Source: Nonomuraea candida
GTDB lineage: Bacteria; Actinomycetota; Actinomycetes; Streptosporangiales; Streptosporangiaceae
Assembly (NCBI RefSeq): GCF_000725485.1
Contig: NZ_JOAG01000011.1
Location: 153,445-217,444, forward strand
Direction of reading: 5' to 3'
DNA length: 64,000 nucleotides
Shown here: piece after piece, positions 53,097 to 62,404 of the stretch
How positions within the stretch are numbered: position 1 is the first letter of the stretch
How the letters are laid out: each line of letters begins with the position of its first letter
Position numbers and translations under genes: made by a program
The notes under the pieces: generated by a model
Database searches by the model: none
Told to the model about the DNA's origin: nothing
What the model saw: the letters and a program-made list of their open reading frames with translations, nothing else

Positions 53097-53900
53097 GTGC
53101 CCGAGGAAGAAGCGCTCGCGGGCGGCGGTGTCAACCACGTGGTCAGGACGGGAGACACCGTGCGCCGCCCCGCGGGTCCCTGGACCCCGGCCGTGCACGC
53201 GCTGCTGCGGCACCTGGCGGGCCGGGGGTTCACCGGCGCGCCGCGCGCCCACGGGATCGACGGGCGGGGGCGGGAGGTGCTCGACTTCGTGCCGGGCCGG
53301 ACCGCCGACTATCCGCTGCCCGCGTGGGTGCGCGCCGACGAGGCGCTCGCGGCCGTGGCCCGGCTGCTGCGCGCCTACCACGACGCCACCGCGGACCTCC
53401 CGGCCGCCCTCTCGCCCGGGACCGTCTGGTACTTCCCGCCGGTCGAGCCGGTCGAGGTGATCTGCCACGGCGACGTGGCCCCGTACAACTGCGTGTTCAG
53501 GCAGGGCCGGCCGGTCGCGTTCATCGACTTCGACACGGCGCATCCGGGGCCGCGCGTGTGGGACGTGGCGTACGCGGCCTACCGGTTCGTGCCGCTGCAC
53601 CACGAGGGCGACGGCGACGGCCTTCCGGTGGCGGAGCAGGGCCGGCGGCTGCGGCTGTTCGCCGACGCGTACGGGCTCGGCGACGACGACCGGCGGAGAC
53701 TGCCGGCCACCGCGATCAGGCGCCTGGAACACCTGGTCGGCTTCATGCGGGAGCGGGCCGCCGCGGGCGACGCGGCCTTCGCCGGCCATGTCGCCCGCGG
53801 GGACGATCGTTTCTACGAGACGAACATCGAGCACCTGCGCCGCTGCGAGAGCGCTCTCATAGAGTGCCTCACTTGCCGAAGCCCACGGTCAGGCCGCTGA
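53097..53900 (+). CDS. Aminoglycoside phosphotransferase (APH) family kinase
   Basis: A 267-residue kinase-fold protein from GTG 53097 (GGAGG 4 bases upstream); ATG 53046 would add 17 residues. The catalytic loop is ICHGDVAPYNCVF (HGDxxxxN), and the DFG-like metal site is FIDFDTAHPGPRVWD. The N-lobe is short, as in choline/APH-type kinases that phosphorylate small molecules. The substrate is unknown and nothing here indicates antibiotic resistance. Its last 32 bases overlap the 3' end of the convergent permease gene. Confidence 0.85.
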   Translation: MPEEEALAGGGVNHVVRTGDTVRRPAGPWTPAVHALLRHLAGRGFTGAPRAHGIDGRGREVLDFVPGRTADYPLPAWVRADEALAAVARLLRAYHDATADLPAALSPGTVWYFPPVEPVEVICHGDVAPYNCVFRQGRPVAFIDFDTAHPGPRVWDVAYAAYRFVPLHHEGDGDGLPVAEQGRRLRLFADAYGLGDDDRRRLPATAIRRLEHLVGFMRERAAAGDAAFAGHVARGDDRFYETNIEHLRRCESALIECLTCRSPRSGR

Positions 53901-54771
53901 GGAGCTGGCGGCGGCCCACCACGTACAGGATGAGGATGGGCAGCGTGGTCAGCACGACCGAGGCCAGCACCGCGGGCACGTTGATGCTGTACTGGCCCTG
54001 GAACGACCAGAGCGCCAGCGGCAGCGTGCGCTTGTCGGGGCTCTGGGTGAGGATCAGGGGCAGCAGGAACCCGTTCCAGATCTGCAGCGAGTTGTAGATC
54101 GTCACCGTCACGACGGCCGGGCGGGTCAGCGGGAAGGCCAGCCGCCAGAGCATCTCGCCCTCGGTCGCGCCGTCGATCCGCATCGAGTCGAACAGCTCCT
54201 TGGGCACGTCCCTGATGAAGTTCGACAGGACCAGCACCGACAGCGGGATCGAGAACGCGATCGACGGCAGGATCAGCGCCATCAGCGAGTCGTACAGGCC
54301 GAGCTGGATGATGATCAGGTAGATCGGGATCACCGTGGCCTGCAGCGGGATGGCCAGGCCCATGAGGAACAACGAGTTCGTCCAGCGCAGCACCCGGCTC
54401 CTGCGGCCCCGCACGATCGCGTACGCCGCCATGAAGCTCACCACCACGGCCGGGATCACGGCGCCGAGGGTGGCGATCACGCTGTTGATGAAGTACTGCA
54501 CGAAGTCCGACTCGATGACCAGCCGGTAGTTGGCCAGCGTCGGCTCGGCGGGCGGCGCGAACGGGTTCTCCAGGTAGTAGTTCGACTGCGACTTGAAGCT
54601 CGTGATGACGATCCAGTAGATCGGCACGATCACGATCGCCAGCCACAGCACGCTGGTCAGCCCGGCCAGCCAGTTGGGCCGCTCCCTGGTGCGGGTCACC
54701 TTGCGGCGGTGGCGCGGGTCCACGGGGGTGGTGGCGGCGCGGCCCGGCGCCTCGGTGGGGACGGTCGTCAT
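53869..54771 (-). CDS. Sugar ABC transporter permease (MalG type)
   Basis: A 300-residue permease. After a 35-residue polar N-terminus, the first helix is VLWLAIVIVPIYWIVITSF. The EAA loop is KELFDSMRIDGATEGEMLWR. It ends LLSGLTVGFGK. It lies 3 bases after the partner permease and completes the three-gene importer that faces away from the GH3 glycosidase gene. Confidence 0.94.
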   Translation of the reverse strand: MTTVPTEAPGRAATTPVDPRHRRKVTRTRERPNWLAGLTSVLWLAIVIVPIYWIVITSFKSQSNYYLENPFAPPAEPTLANYRLVIESDFVQYFINSVIATLGAVIPAVVVSFMAAYAIVRGRRSRVLRWTNSLFLMGLAIPLQATVIPIYLIIIQLGLYDSLMALILPSIAFSIPLSVLVLSNFIRDVPKELFDSMRIDGATEGEMLWRLAFPLTRPAVVTVTIYNSLQIWNGFLLPLILTQSPDKRTLPLALWSFQGQYSINVPAVLASVVLTTLPILILYVVGRRQLLSGLTVGFGK

Positions 54772-54774
54772 GCG

Positions 54775-55686
54775 TCAGGCCCCTTCCAGCTGGCTGTGGC
54801 CGGAGTCGCGCCCGCCGAGCCGGCGCAGCAGCAGCGACAGGGCGAGGCCGAAGAAGACGAGGATGACCGCGATCACGCTGGCCGGGCCCATCAGGTTGGC
54901 CTGGAAGCCGCGCTTGTACATGTCCAGCGCCAGCACCCGGGTCGCGTCGCCGGGGCCGCCCGCGGTCAGCACGAAGATCAGGTCGAAGAGGGTCAGCGAG
55001 CCGACCACCATCAGCGTCGAGGACGTGATGATCGTGTACTTGAGCTGCGGCAGGGTGATGCTGAAGAACCTGCGCACCCGGCCCGCGCCGTCCAGCTCCG
55101 CGGCCTCGTACATCGAGCGCGGGATCTGGCGGACGCCGCCCTGGTAGATCAGCGAGTGGAACGGGATGTACTGCCAGGACACCACGAAGATCACCACGCC
55201 GAAGGCGAGCACCGGGTCGCCCAGCCAGTCCTGCACGAGGATGGGGATCCCCAGGCCCGCGCCGAGCCCGAAGTTCGGGTCCAGCAGCGCCTTGTACGTG
55301 ATCGCCAGCGCGGCGGAGCTGAGCAGCAGCGGGATGAAGAACACCACCGACAGGACCGCCCGGTACCGGTGGTGTGAGGCCAGGAACGTGCCCATCAGGA
55401 TGCTCGCCGGCGTCTGCACCGCCCACGACACGGCCATGACGAGGAAGGTGATCCACAGCGCGTGCGGCAGTCCGGGGTCGGCCAGGATCGCCGCCCAGTT
55501 GCCGAACCCGGCCAGGCCGATCTCGCCGAGCCCGTCCCACTGCGCGAAGCTCAGCGCGAGCACCCCGAGCAGCGGGATCACGGCGAAACCGACGAAGAAC
55601 ACGAGCGCCGGGACGGTCATCCACCCGAGTGAGCCGCCCCGGCCCGCACGAGCGGCGGGCCGGGCGGTGGTCGTCACGGCGCTCAC
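54775..55686 (-). CDS. Sugar ABC transporter permease (MalF type)
   Basis: A 303-residue permease. GTG 55686 overlaps the binding-protein stop as GTGA. Helices begin at about residue 22 (VPALVFFVGFAVIPLLGVLA). The EAA loop is RSMYEAAELDGAGRVRRFFS followed by ITLPQLK. LTAGGPGDATRVLALDMYK is typical of oligosaccharide permeases. Confidence 0.94.
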   Translation of the reverse strand: MSAVTTTARPAARAGRGGSLGWMTVPALVFFVGFAVIPLLGVLALSFAQWDGLGEIGLAGFGNWAAILADPGLPHALWITFLVMAVSWAVQTPASILMGTFLASHHRYRAVLSVVFFIPLLLSSAALAITYKALLDPNFGLGAGLGIPILVQDWLGDPVLAFGVVIFVVSWQYIPFHSLIYQGGVRQIPRSMYEAAELDGAGRVRRFFSITLPQLKYTIITSSTLMVVGSLTLFDLIFVLTAGGPGDATRVLALDMYKRGFQANLMGPASVIAVILVFFGLALSLLLRRLGGRDSGHSQLEGA

Positions 55687-57050
55687 TTGCCGATGACCGC
55701 GTTCATGTTCGTGGCGAACTCCTTCGGCGAGATGGACAGCTGGAACAGCTTGGCGATGTTGTCCAGCAGCACCTCGGCCGCGGTCGGGCTGAGCGCCTGG
55801 TCCCAGGACTGGGCGAAGGACTTGGCGTTGACGGCGATGTTGTAGACGAAGTTGAGGAAGTCGGCGTCCTTGGAGGAGGCGAACTGCGCGTCGGCGCCCT
55901 TGATGATCGGCACCGCGCCGGTGCTCACCCACTCCTTGACCGCGGTGTCGTCGATCAGCGCGCCGGAGAAGAACTTCTTGGCGATCTCCTCCTGCTCCGG
56001 CGTGGCCTTGGAGGAGATGGACAGGTACTGGCCGGGGTTGCCGACGGTGTTGCCGGGGTCGCCCTTGCCGCCGTCGATGGGCGGGAAGTTCATGTAGCCG
56101 AGGTTGCCGCCGGAGACGAAGTCGCCGCCGTCGGTGGACATGCTGCCGTACGTCCAGCCGCCGTGCAGCATCATCGCGGCCTTGCCGGTGTAGAGCAGGG
56201 CCTGGTCGGCGTTGGAGTCCGCGGTGATGGAGGAGAAGCCCTTGACGAAGCCGTCGGCCTTGACCAGCTCCTGCACCATGCCCAGGGCCTTGAGGGAGTC
56301 GGGGTGGTTCCAGGCGTCCTTCTCGCCGTCGAAGACGGCCTGGAAGATCTCGGGGCCGGCCAGCCGGTCGTACAGGAACTCCAGCCACATCATGTTGGTC
56401 CAGCGCGACTGGCCGCCCAGCGAGAACGGCGCGATGCCCTTGGCGTTGAACTTGGGCACCAGGTCCATGATGTCGCCCCACGTCTGCGGGGGCTGCGCGC
56501 CGATCTTCTCGAAGGCCCGCTTGTCGTAGTACAGGACGATGGGCTGCATCGTCTCGCACGGCATCGCGTAGATCTTGCCGTCGATGGTGGCGGCGCCGAA
56601 GGAGGACGGGAACAGCTTGTCCTTCACGGCCGCGTTCTGGTCGAACCACGAGGTCAGGTCCTCGACCTGGCCGGCCTGGACATAGCTGCGCAGGGTGCCG
56701 CCGCCCCAGCCCCAGATGAGCGTGGGAGCCTGCCCGGCGCCGATCGCCGTCTTGATCTTCGTCTTGAACGCGTCGTTCTGGAACGTCGTGCCGACGATCT
56801 TGCCGTTCGGGTTGGCCGCGTTGTGCCGTTCCATGGTCCTGGTGCGCACGCCCTCCTGCGGCTGCGTCGACAGGTACCAGTACGTGGCGCTGTTGCCACC
56901 GCCGCCGCCGGAGGTGGTGGCGTTGCCCGAGCCACCTCCCGCTCCGGTCTGGGTGGGCCCCTGGCCGCCGCAGGCGGCGAGGGCGGCTCCAAGGGGGAGC
57001 CCCATGGAGAGGCTGAGGAAGGTGCGGCGAGAGGTTGTCCTGGACTCCAC
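55683..57050 (-). CDS. Sugar ABC transporter substrate-binding lipoprotein, Tat type
   Basis: A 455-residue binding protein. The N-terminus SRRTFLSLSMGLPLGAALAACGG combines a twin-arginine signal and a lipobox (lipidated Cys at about residue 27), followed by a Gly/Ser/Thr-rich linker. The mature part is a family 1 fold with YAMPCETMQPIVLYYDKRA and LYTGKAAMMLHGGWTYGSM. The latter Gly-Trp is a sugar-stacking position in the family. First gene of the importer operon, under the two palindromes at 57176 and 57359. Confidence 0.94.
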   Translation of the reverse strand: MESRTTSRRTFLSLSMGLPLGAALAACGGQGPTQTGAGGGSGNATTSGGGGGNSATYWYLSTQPQEGVRTRTMERHNAANPNGKIVGTTFQNDAFKTKIKTAIGAGQAPTLIWGWGGGTLRSYVQAGQVEDLTSWFDQNAAVKDKLFPSSFGAATIDGKIYAMPCETMQPIVLYYDKRAFEKIGAQPPQTWGDIMDLVPKFNAKGIAPFSLGGQSRWTNMMWLEFLYDRLAGPEIFQAVFDGEKDAWNHPDSLKALGMVQELVKADGFVKGFSSITADSNADQALLYTGKAAMMLHGGWTYGSMSTDGGDFVSGGNLGYMNFPPIDGGKGDPGNTVGNPGQYLSISSKATPEQEEIAKKFFSGALIDDTAVKEWVSTGAVPIIKGADAQFASSKDADFLNFVYNIAVNAKSFAQSWDQALSPTAAEVLLDNIAKLFQLSISPKEFATNMNAVIGK

Positions 57051-57175
57051 GCTGATCTCCGTACGTGAGCGCCGCGGGCTGGGGTCGCGGCTCGTTGATC
57101 ACTGCATGCGATGGCCGGCGGTCGTGGCTCCGCGCCGTTTCGAGGCCACTGCCCACTCCTCCAAATGACAGGATC

Positions 57176-57190
57176 TCGAAACATTTTCGA
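57176..57190. promoter_or_regulatory. LacI-type operator 1 (TCGAAA-CAT-TTTCGA)
   Basis: TCGAAACATTTTCGA is a perfect palindrome with 6-base arms, 126 bases before the binding-protein start. It resembles CGAA-N-TTCG sites of actinobacterial LacI regulators of xylan and beta-glucoside genes. A LacI gene lies in the same cluster. Confidence 0.75.
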
Positions 57191-57358
57191 CATGACCGCG
57201 GGGTTCGCCAATCTAGGTTTCGGCAATAAACGTGTCAAGACCTTCACGATCAGGAAACCCCTGGATTTCCGGCCGGTCACGTGTAAGGTACTTCCGCGCG
57301 AGCCTTTCCCTGGTCTATGACATGGCGGAGGGTTTCGCGCCGAGGTCGTCCCCCGGTG

Positions 57359-57372
57359 TCGAAACATTTCGA
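57359..57372. promoter_or_regulatory. LacI-type operator 2 (TCGAAA-CA-TTTCGA)
   Basis: TCGAAACATTTCGA is a perfect palindrome, 43 bases before the GH3 start and 183 bases from operator 1. It has the same sequence as operator 1 less one base in the spacer. Two sites allow control of both directions and perhaps looping. Confidence 0.75.
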
Positions 57373-57414
57373 AAACTTGCGACGACACCGCACCTCTTTA
57401 AGGAGCGCACCCAG

Positions 57415-60054
57415 ATGACGGCTCTTGATCGGACCCCGACGGCGGACCGGGCGCTGCGCCCGTGGCGGGACCCGGCGCGCGCCGTGGCCGACCGAGTCGA
57501 CGCCCTCCTTGCGGAGATGACGCTGGAGGAGAAGATCGGCCAGCTCGGCAGCCGGTGGATCGGCAACGACATGAGCCAGGCCGATCCGGAGCCGGGCGCC
57601 GATCCGGAGGCGGCGTCGGGCGCGGGGCCGGGTCCGGTGCCGAGTGCGGTGCCGGGTCCGGTGCCGGAGCCCGGCACCGGCGCGGGGCCGGATGCCGGGG
57701 CGGAGCCGCTGAACGTGGCGCCCATGCAGGACGTGTTCGCCGCCTCCGGCACCGTGCCGCTGGAGGAGGCCGTCCGCCACGGGCTCGGCCACCTGACCCG
57801 CGTGCACGGCAGCGCCCCCGTCACCCCCGAGCAGGGCGCGGCGGAGGTCGTGCGCCTGCAGCGCGCCGTCGTCGCCGCCTCCCGGCTCGGCATCCCCGCC
57901 ATCGTCCACGAGGAGTGCCTGACCGGTTTCACCGCCTACGGCGCCACCGTCTACCCGGCCGCCATCGCCTGGGCCGCCACCTTCGACCCCGAGCTGGTCG
58001 AGCGCATGGCCGCGGCCATCGGCGCCGACATGCGGGCCGTGGGCGTCCACCAGGGGCTGTCGCCGGTGCTGGACGTGGTGCGCGACTACCGGTGGGGGCG
58101 GGTGGAGGAGACGATGGGGGAGGACCCGTACCTCGTCGCCACGCTCGGCGCCGCCTACGTGCGCGGCCTGGAGAGCGCCGGCATCATCGCCACGCTCAAG
58201 CACTTCGCCGGCTACTCCGCCTCCCGCGCCGCCCGCAACCACGGCCCCGTGCCGATGGGGCGGCGCGAGCTGATGGACATGATCCTGCCGCCGTTCGAGA
58301 CCGCCATCGCCCTCGGCGGGGCCCGCTCGGTGATGAACTCCTACTCCGACGTGGACGGCGTGCCCGCCGCCGCCGACCCCTGGCTGCTGACCGAGGTGCT
58401 GCGCGAGGAGTGGGGCTTCACCGGCACCGTCGTCTCCGACTACTGGGCGGTCCCGTTCCTGGCCACCATGCACCAGGTGGCCGCCGACCCGGCCGAGGCC
58501 GGCGTCCAGGCGCTCGCCGCGGGCATCGACGTCGAGCTGCCCGACACCCTCGGCTTCGGGCAGCACCTGGCCGAGCGGGTGCGCGCCGGCGAGATCCCCG
58601 AAGAGCTCATCGACCGGGCGGCCCGCCGCCTGCTCACCCAGAAGGTGCAGCTCGGCCTGCTCGACCCCGGCTGGTCGCCGGAGCGGTCGGTCGCCGGGGC
58701 CGGCGACGTGGACCTCGACTCGCCCGCCAACCGCGCCCTGGCCAGAGAGCTGGCCGAGCGCTCGATCGTGCTGCTCGACGCCGGCGACGCCCTGCCGCTG
58801 GCCCCCGAGGGCGGCATCGCGCTCGTGGGGCCCGCCGCCGACGACCCCCGCACGTTCATGGGCTGCTACGCCTTCCCCAACCACGTGCTGCCCCGCCACC
58901 CCGGGCTCGGGCTCGGCATCGAGGCGCCCACCGTGCTCGACGCGCTCAGGGCGGAGCTGCCCGGCGTCGAGATCCGCCACGAGAAGGGCTGCGACGTGCG
59001 GGGCGACGACCGCTCCGGCTTCCCCGCCGCGCTCGCCGCCGCCCGTGCCGCCGACGTGTGCGTGGCCGTGGTGGGCGACCTGGCCGGCCTGTTCGGGCAG
59101 GGCACCTCCGGCGAGGGCTGCGACGCCGAGGACCTGCGGCTGCCCGGGGCGCAGGCCGACCTGCTGGCCGAGCTGGCCGCCACCGGCACGCCGCTGGTCG
59201 TGGTCGTCGTCTCCGGGCGCCCGTACGCGCTGGGCGAGGTGCACGCGACCGCCGCCGGGCTCGTGCAGGCGTTCATGCCCGGCGAGGAGGGCGGCGCCGC
59301 CATCGCCGGCGTGCTGTCCGGCCGGGTCCAGCCCACCGGCAGGCTGCCCGTGCAGATCCCGCGCCTGCCCGGCGGGCAGCCCGGCACCTACCTCCAGCCG
59401 CCGCTGGGCGCCGACAGCCACGGCATCAGCAACCTCGACCCGGCGCCGCTGTTCCCCTTCGGGCACGGCGCCTCCTACACCACCTTCGAGGTCGCCGACC
59501 TGCGGATCAGCGACGCCGAGGTGCCCACCGACGGCGAGTTCACCGTGTCGGTCACCGTGCGCAACACCGGCGACCGGGCCGGGGAGGAGGTCGTCCAGCT
59601 CTACCTGCACGACGTCCTGGCCCAGGTCACCCGGCCCGTGCGGCAGCTCGCCGGATACGCGCGGGTCCCGCTGGAACCCGGGCGCGGCGCCCGCGTGCGC
59701 TTCACGGTGCACGCCGACCGCACCGCCTTCACGGGGCGCGACCTGCGGCGCGTCGTCGAGCCGGGCGACATCGAGGTGCTCGTCGGCACCTCGGCGGCGG
59801 ACCTGCCGTGCTGCGGCGTCGTACGATTGACCGGTCCGTCACGGTACGTCGGCCACGACCGGCGCCTGGTCACCCCCGCGGCCGTCACCCCGGACCTCGA
59901 CCCGGGCCCCGGTCCGGGCGGCTGTCCGGGCGGCGGCCCGGCCGATGCCTTGACCGGTGTGCCGGTCGGCGGCATGGTCGGTGAGCCGGGCGGCGATGCG
60001 GCGGCCGGGCCGGCCGAGCGGCGGCAAGGGGGTGCGGATGCCCGCCAGTCCTAG
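57415..60054 (+). CDS. Beta-glucosidase/beta-xylosidase, glycoside hydrolase family 3
   Basis: An 879-residue GH3 enzyme with (from N to C) TIM barrel, alpha/beta sandwich and fibronectin-III-like domains. The start of the barrel is MTLEEKIGQLGSRW. VRDYRWGRVEETMGEDPYLV and LKHFAGY-SASRAARNH carry substrate residues. The nucleophile is D342 in GTVVSDYWAV. The FnIII-like end is VRNTGDRAGEEVVQLYLHD. No signal peptide is present, so it cleaves imported oligosaccharides in the cytoplasm. Residues 57-97 are a Pro/Gly/Ala insert, and the last 60 residues (after RLTGPSRYVGHDRR) are low-complexity tail. It overlaps the LacI gene by 17 bases. Confidence 0.93.
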   Translation: MTALDRTPTADRALRPWRDPARAVADRVDALLAEMTLEEKIGQLGSRWIGNDMSQADPEPGADPEAASGAGPGPVPSAVPGPVPEPGTGAGPDAGAEPLNVAPMQDVFAASGTVPLEEAVRHGLGHLTRVHGSAPVTPEQGAAEVVRLQRAVVAASRLGIPAIVHEECLTGFTAYGATVYPAAIAWAATFDPELVERMAAAIGADMRAVGVHQGLSPVLDVVRDYRWGRVEETMGEDPYLVATLGAAYVRGLESAGIIATLKHFAGYSASRAARNHGPVPMGRRELMDMILPPFETAIALGGARSVMNSYSDVDGVPAAADPWLLTEVLREEWGFTGTVVSDYWAVPFLATMHQVAADPAEAGVQALAAGIDVELPDTLGFGQHLAERVRAGEIPEELIDRAARRLLTQKVQLGLLDPGWSPERSVAGAGDVDLDSPANRALARELAERSIVLLDAGDALPLAPEGGIALVGPAADDPRTFMGCYAFPNHVLPRHPGLGLGIEAPTVLDALRAELPGVEIRHEKGCDVRGDDRSGFPAALAAARAADVCVAVVGDLAGLFGQGTSGEGCDAEDLRLPGAQADLLAELAATGTPLVVVVVSGRPYALGEVHATAAGLVQAFMPGEEGGAAIAGVLSGRVQPTGRLPVQIPRLPGGQPGTYLQPPLGADSHGISNLDPAPLFPFGHGASYTTFEVADLRISDAEVPTDGEFTVSVTVRNTGDRAGEEVVQLYLHDVLAQVTRPVRQLAGYARVPLEPGRGARVRFTVHADRTAFTGRDLRRVVEPGDIEVLVGTSAADLPCCGVVRLTGPSRYVGHDRRLVTPAAVTPDLDPGPGPGGCPGGGPADALTGVPVGGMVGEPGGDAAAGPAERRQGGADARQS

Positions 60055-61060
60055 GCGCGCCACGCTGGCCACGGTCGCGGCCTCGGCCGGCGTCTCGGTC
60101 GCCACCGTCTCCAAGGTGCTCAACGGCCGCAGCGACGTCTCGCCGGCCACCCGCTCGCTGGTGCAGTCGCTGCTGCGGCAGCACGACTACGTCGCCCCCG
60201 CGCCGCGCCGCGAGCCGTCCGGGCTGGCCACCGTCGAGGTGCAGTTCGACACCGACCTCACCGCGTACTCGACCGAGATCATCCAGGGCGCGGTGGCGGC
60301 CGGGGCCGAGGCCGGGGTCGGGGTCGTGGTCAGCATCAGGAGCGGCGAGGCGCGTACCACCGCCTGGGCGCGCGGGCTGGTCGCGGCCGGCCGGCGGGCC
60401 CTGATCGCCGTCACCAGCGAGCTGACCTCGGGGCAGCCGGCCGCGCTGGCCAGGGCCCGGCTGCCGCTGGTGCTCATCGACCCGCTCAACCTGCCCCGCA
60501 CCCGGGTGACCAGCATCGGCTCGACCAACTTCGCCGGCGGCCTGGCCGCCGCCGGCCACCTGCTCTCGCTCGGCCACCGCCGCATCGCCTACGTCGGCGG
60601 CCCGGCCACCGCCGCCTGCAACCAGGCGCGGATGGCGGGCTACCGCGCGGCGATGGAGGCCGAGGGGGCGCCGGTGCCGCCCGAATACGTGCGCTCGGGG
60701 CACTTCCGCTACCACGACGGCGTCGAGGGCGGGGCGGCGGTGCTCGACCTGCCGGACCCGCCCACGGCCATCTTCGCGGGCAGCGACGAGATGGCCGTCG
60801 GCATCCTGGAGGCCGCGCGGGCCCGTAACCTGCGCATCCCCGAGGACCTCAGCATCGTCGGGTTCGACGACACCCAGATCGCCCAGATCACCTCGCCGCC
60901 GCTGACCACGATCCGCCAGCCGCTGCGCGAGATGGGCGGGGTCGCCCTCCGCACGGCGCTGCGGCTGGCGGCCGGGGAGCGCATCGACTCCCACCACGTG
61001 GAACTCGCCACCGAACTCGTCGTACGCGGCTCGACCGCCCCCGTGCCCCGCCGCCCCTGA
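60038..61060 (+). CDS. LacI family transcriptional regulator
   Basis: A 340-residue repressor. ATG 60038 (AAGGGGG 6 bases upstream) lies within the GH3 3' end. The helix-turn-helix is ATLATVAASAGVSVATVSKV followed by LNGRSDVSP. The periplasmic-binding-protein-like ligand domain has LTAYSTEIIQGA, SIGSTNFAGGLAAAGHLLS and FAGSDEMAVGILEAAR. It ends with TTIRQPLREMGGVALR. It probably binds TCGAAACATTTCGA at 57176 and 57359 and is released by the sugar taken up by the importer. Confidence 0.93.
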   Translation: MPASPRRATLATVAASAGVSVATVSKVLNGRSDVSPATRSLVQSLLRQHDYVAPAPRREPSGLATVEVQFDTDLTAYSTEIIQGAVAAGAEAGVGVVVSIRSGEARTTAWARGLVAAGRRALIAVTSELTSGQPAALARARLPLVLIDPLNLPRTRVTSIGSTNFAGGLAAAGHLLSLGHRRIAYVGGPATAACNQARMAGYRAAMEAEGAPVPPEYVRSGHFRYHDGVEGGAAVLDLPDPPTAIFAGSDEMAVGILEAARARNLRIPEDLSIVGFDDTQIAQITSPPLTTIRQPLREMGGVALRTALRLAAGERIDSHHVELATELVVRGSTAPVPRRP

Positions 61061-61081
61061 CACCCCCCGGCGGTGTCTTTT
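61059..61081 (+). terminator. Rho-independent terminator after the LacI gene
   Basis: GACACC pairs with GGTGTC around a 7-base loop, followed by TTTT. The stem begins inside the lacI stop codon. A further C-run/G-run hairpin follows at about 61090-61120. Confidence 0.75.
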
Positions 61082-61261
61082 GTGACGGGGACCCCCCTGA
61101 GGGCTGTGCCCGGGGGGCCTTCCCGGCGGGCGGCCCCGTGTCTGGGAGGTGGCTCTCGCGGCGGGGCGGTGGTGGCGTTGAAGCCCCTCGTCCGGGCGGG
61201 AGGCGTCGTGCGGGGCCTCGCCGCCGGGAAGACGCGGGGGCGGGCGGTGGTTGCAGCCGTC

Positions 61262-62404
61262 GTGGAGCTCAGCGAGGTCGTGGTGATCGGGGCCGGGCAG
61301 GCGGGCCTGTCCAGCGCGTACTTCCTGCGGCGGTTCGGCTTCGAGCCGGTCGTGCTGGACGCGGGCGCGGGCGCGGGAGGGGCGTGGCGCGAACGGTCGC
61401 CGTCGCTCACGATGGACAAGGTGCACGGCGTCTTCGACCTGCCCGGCCTGGCCCGCCGGCCGGACGGCGACGGGCGGCGGCCGGCGGCCGAGGCGGTGCC
61501 CGGCTACTACGCCGAGTACGAGCGCGAGAGCGGCCTGCGCGTCGTCCGCCCGGTCCGCGTCACGGCCGTCAGAGACGCGGCGGGGGAAGGGCGGCTCGTG
61601 GTCGAGACCGACGCGGGGGAGTGGGCGGCCAGGGCCGTGGTCAACGCGACCGGCACGTGGACGCGCCCGTACTGGCCGTACTATCCGGGCGCGGCGGACT
61701 TCACGGGCCGGCAGCTCCACTACGCCGGATACCGGGGGCCGGCCGAGTTCGCGGGGCGGCGGGTGGTCGTGGTGGGCGGCGGCGCGTCGGCGATGCACGT
61801 GCTGTCCGAGCTCGCCGGGGTGGCCGCCGCGATGGTCTGGGTCACGCGGCGCCCGCCCGTCCTGGCGGAGGAGGAGTTCGACGAGGAGGCCAGGCGCGAG
61901 GCCGTCGCCATGGTCGAGGCCCGCGTGCGCGCCGGTCTGCCCCCGCAGAGCGTGGTGAGCGTGACCGGGCTCCGCTACAGCACGGTCGTTCGCGAGGCCA
62001 TGGAGAAGGGGGCGCTGAACCGGCTGCCGATGTTCGACCGGATCGTGGCGGACGGCGTGCTCTGGAACAGCCCGCCAGCGGCCGGCAGGCCCGGGAGCGC
62101 CGCGCCCGGGAGCGGCGCGCCCGGGACCGGCGTGTCTCGGGACGGCGGCCGGTACGTGGCGGCTGACACGATCCTTTGGGCGACCGGGTTCCGGGCGGCC
62201 CTCGACCACCTCGCCCCGCTCCGGCTCAGGGAGCCTGGGGGCGGCATCCGCGTGGACGGCACCCAGGTGATCAAGGAGCCCCGGCTCCAGCTCGTCGGGT
62301 ACGGCCCCTCGGCCAGCACGATCGGCGCCAACCGCGCCGGCCGTACGGCGGCCCGCAACGTGCGCGCTTACCTGACCGCCCAGCCGGCCCGCCCCGCCGC
62401 CTGA
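61262..62404 (+). CDS. Flavin-containing monooxygenase-like NAD(P)/FAD oxidoreductase
   Basis: About 380 residues from GTG 61262, just before VVVIGAGQAGLSSAYFLRRF. Upstream in-frame starts back to 61073 cross the terminator region and look noncoding. The FAD motif is GAGQAG and the NADPH motif VVVVGGGASAMHVLSELAG. ATGTWTRPYWPYYPG and ILWATGFRAALDHL are the FMO-type ATG linkers. The family oxygenates N or S atoms or acts as a reductase. Residues near 278-292 are a short Gly/Pro/Ala repeat. No ribosome site is convincing for any start. Confidence 0.82.
   Translation: MELSEVVVIGAGQAGLSSAYFLRRFGFEPVVLDAGAGAGGAWRERSPSLTMDKVHGVFDLPGLARRPDGDGRRPAAEAVPGYYAEYERESGLRVVRPVRVTAVRDAAGEGRLVVETDAGEWAARAVVNATGTWTRPYWPYYPGAADFTGRQLHYAGYRGPAEFAGRRVVVVGGGASAMHVLSELAGVAAAMVWVTRRPPVLAEEEFDEEARREAVAMVEARVRAGLPPQSVVSVTGLRYSTVVREAMEKGALNRLPMFDRIVADGVLWNSPPAAGRPGSAAPGSGAPGTGVSRDGGRYVAADTILWATGFRAALDHLAPLRLREPGGGIRVDGTQVIKEPRLQLVGYGPSASTIGANRAGRTAARNVRAYLTAQPARPAA

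Larger units (their letters stand above)
57051..57414. promoter_or_regulatory. Divergent promoter region of the importer and GH3 genes
   Basis: No gene is seen. It holds two operator-like palindromes listed separately, plus a stretch at 57249-57313 similar to 26431-26497. It is clearly less GC-rich than the flanking genes. AAGGAG at about 57400 is the GH3 ribosome site. Confidence 0.7.

Noticed and set aside
61073..61261. N-terminal extension of the flavin monooxygenase back to 61073
   Set aside because: It would run through the lacI terminator and a Gly/Arg-rich noncoding-like stretch. The dinucleotide fold begins only at 61262 onward.
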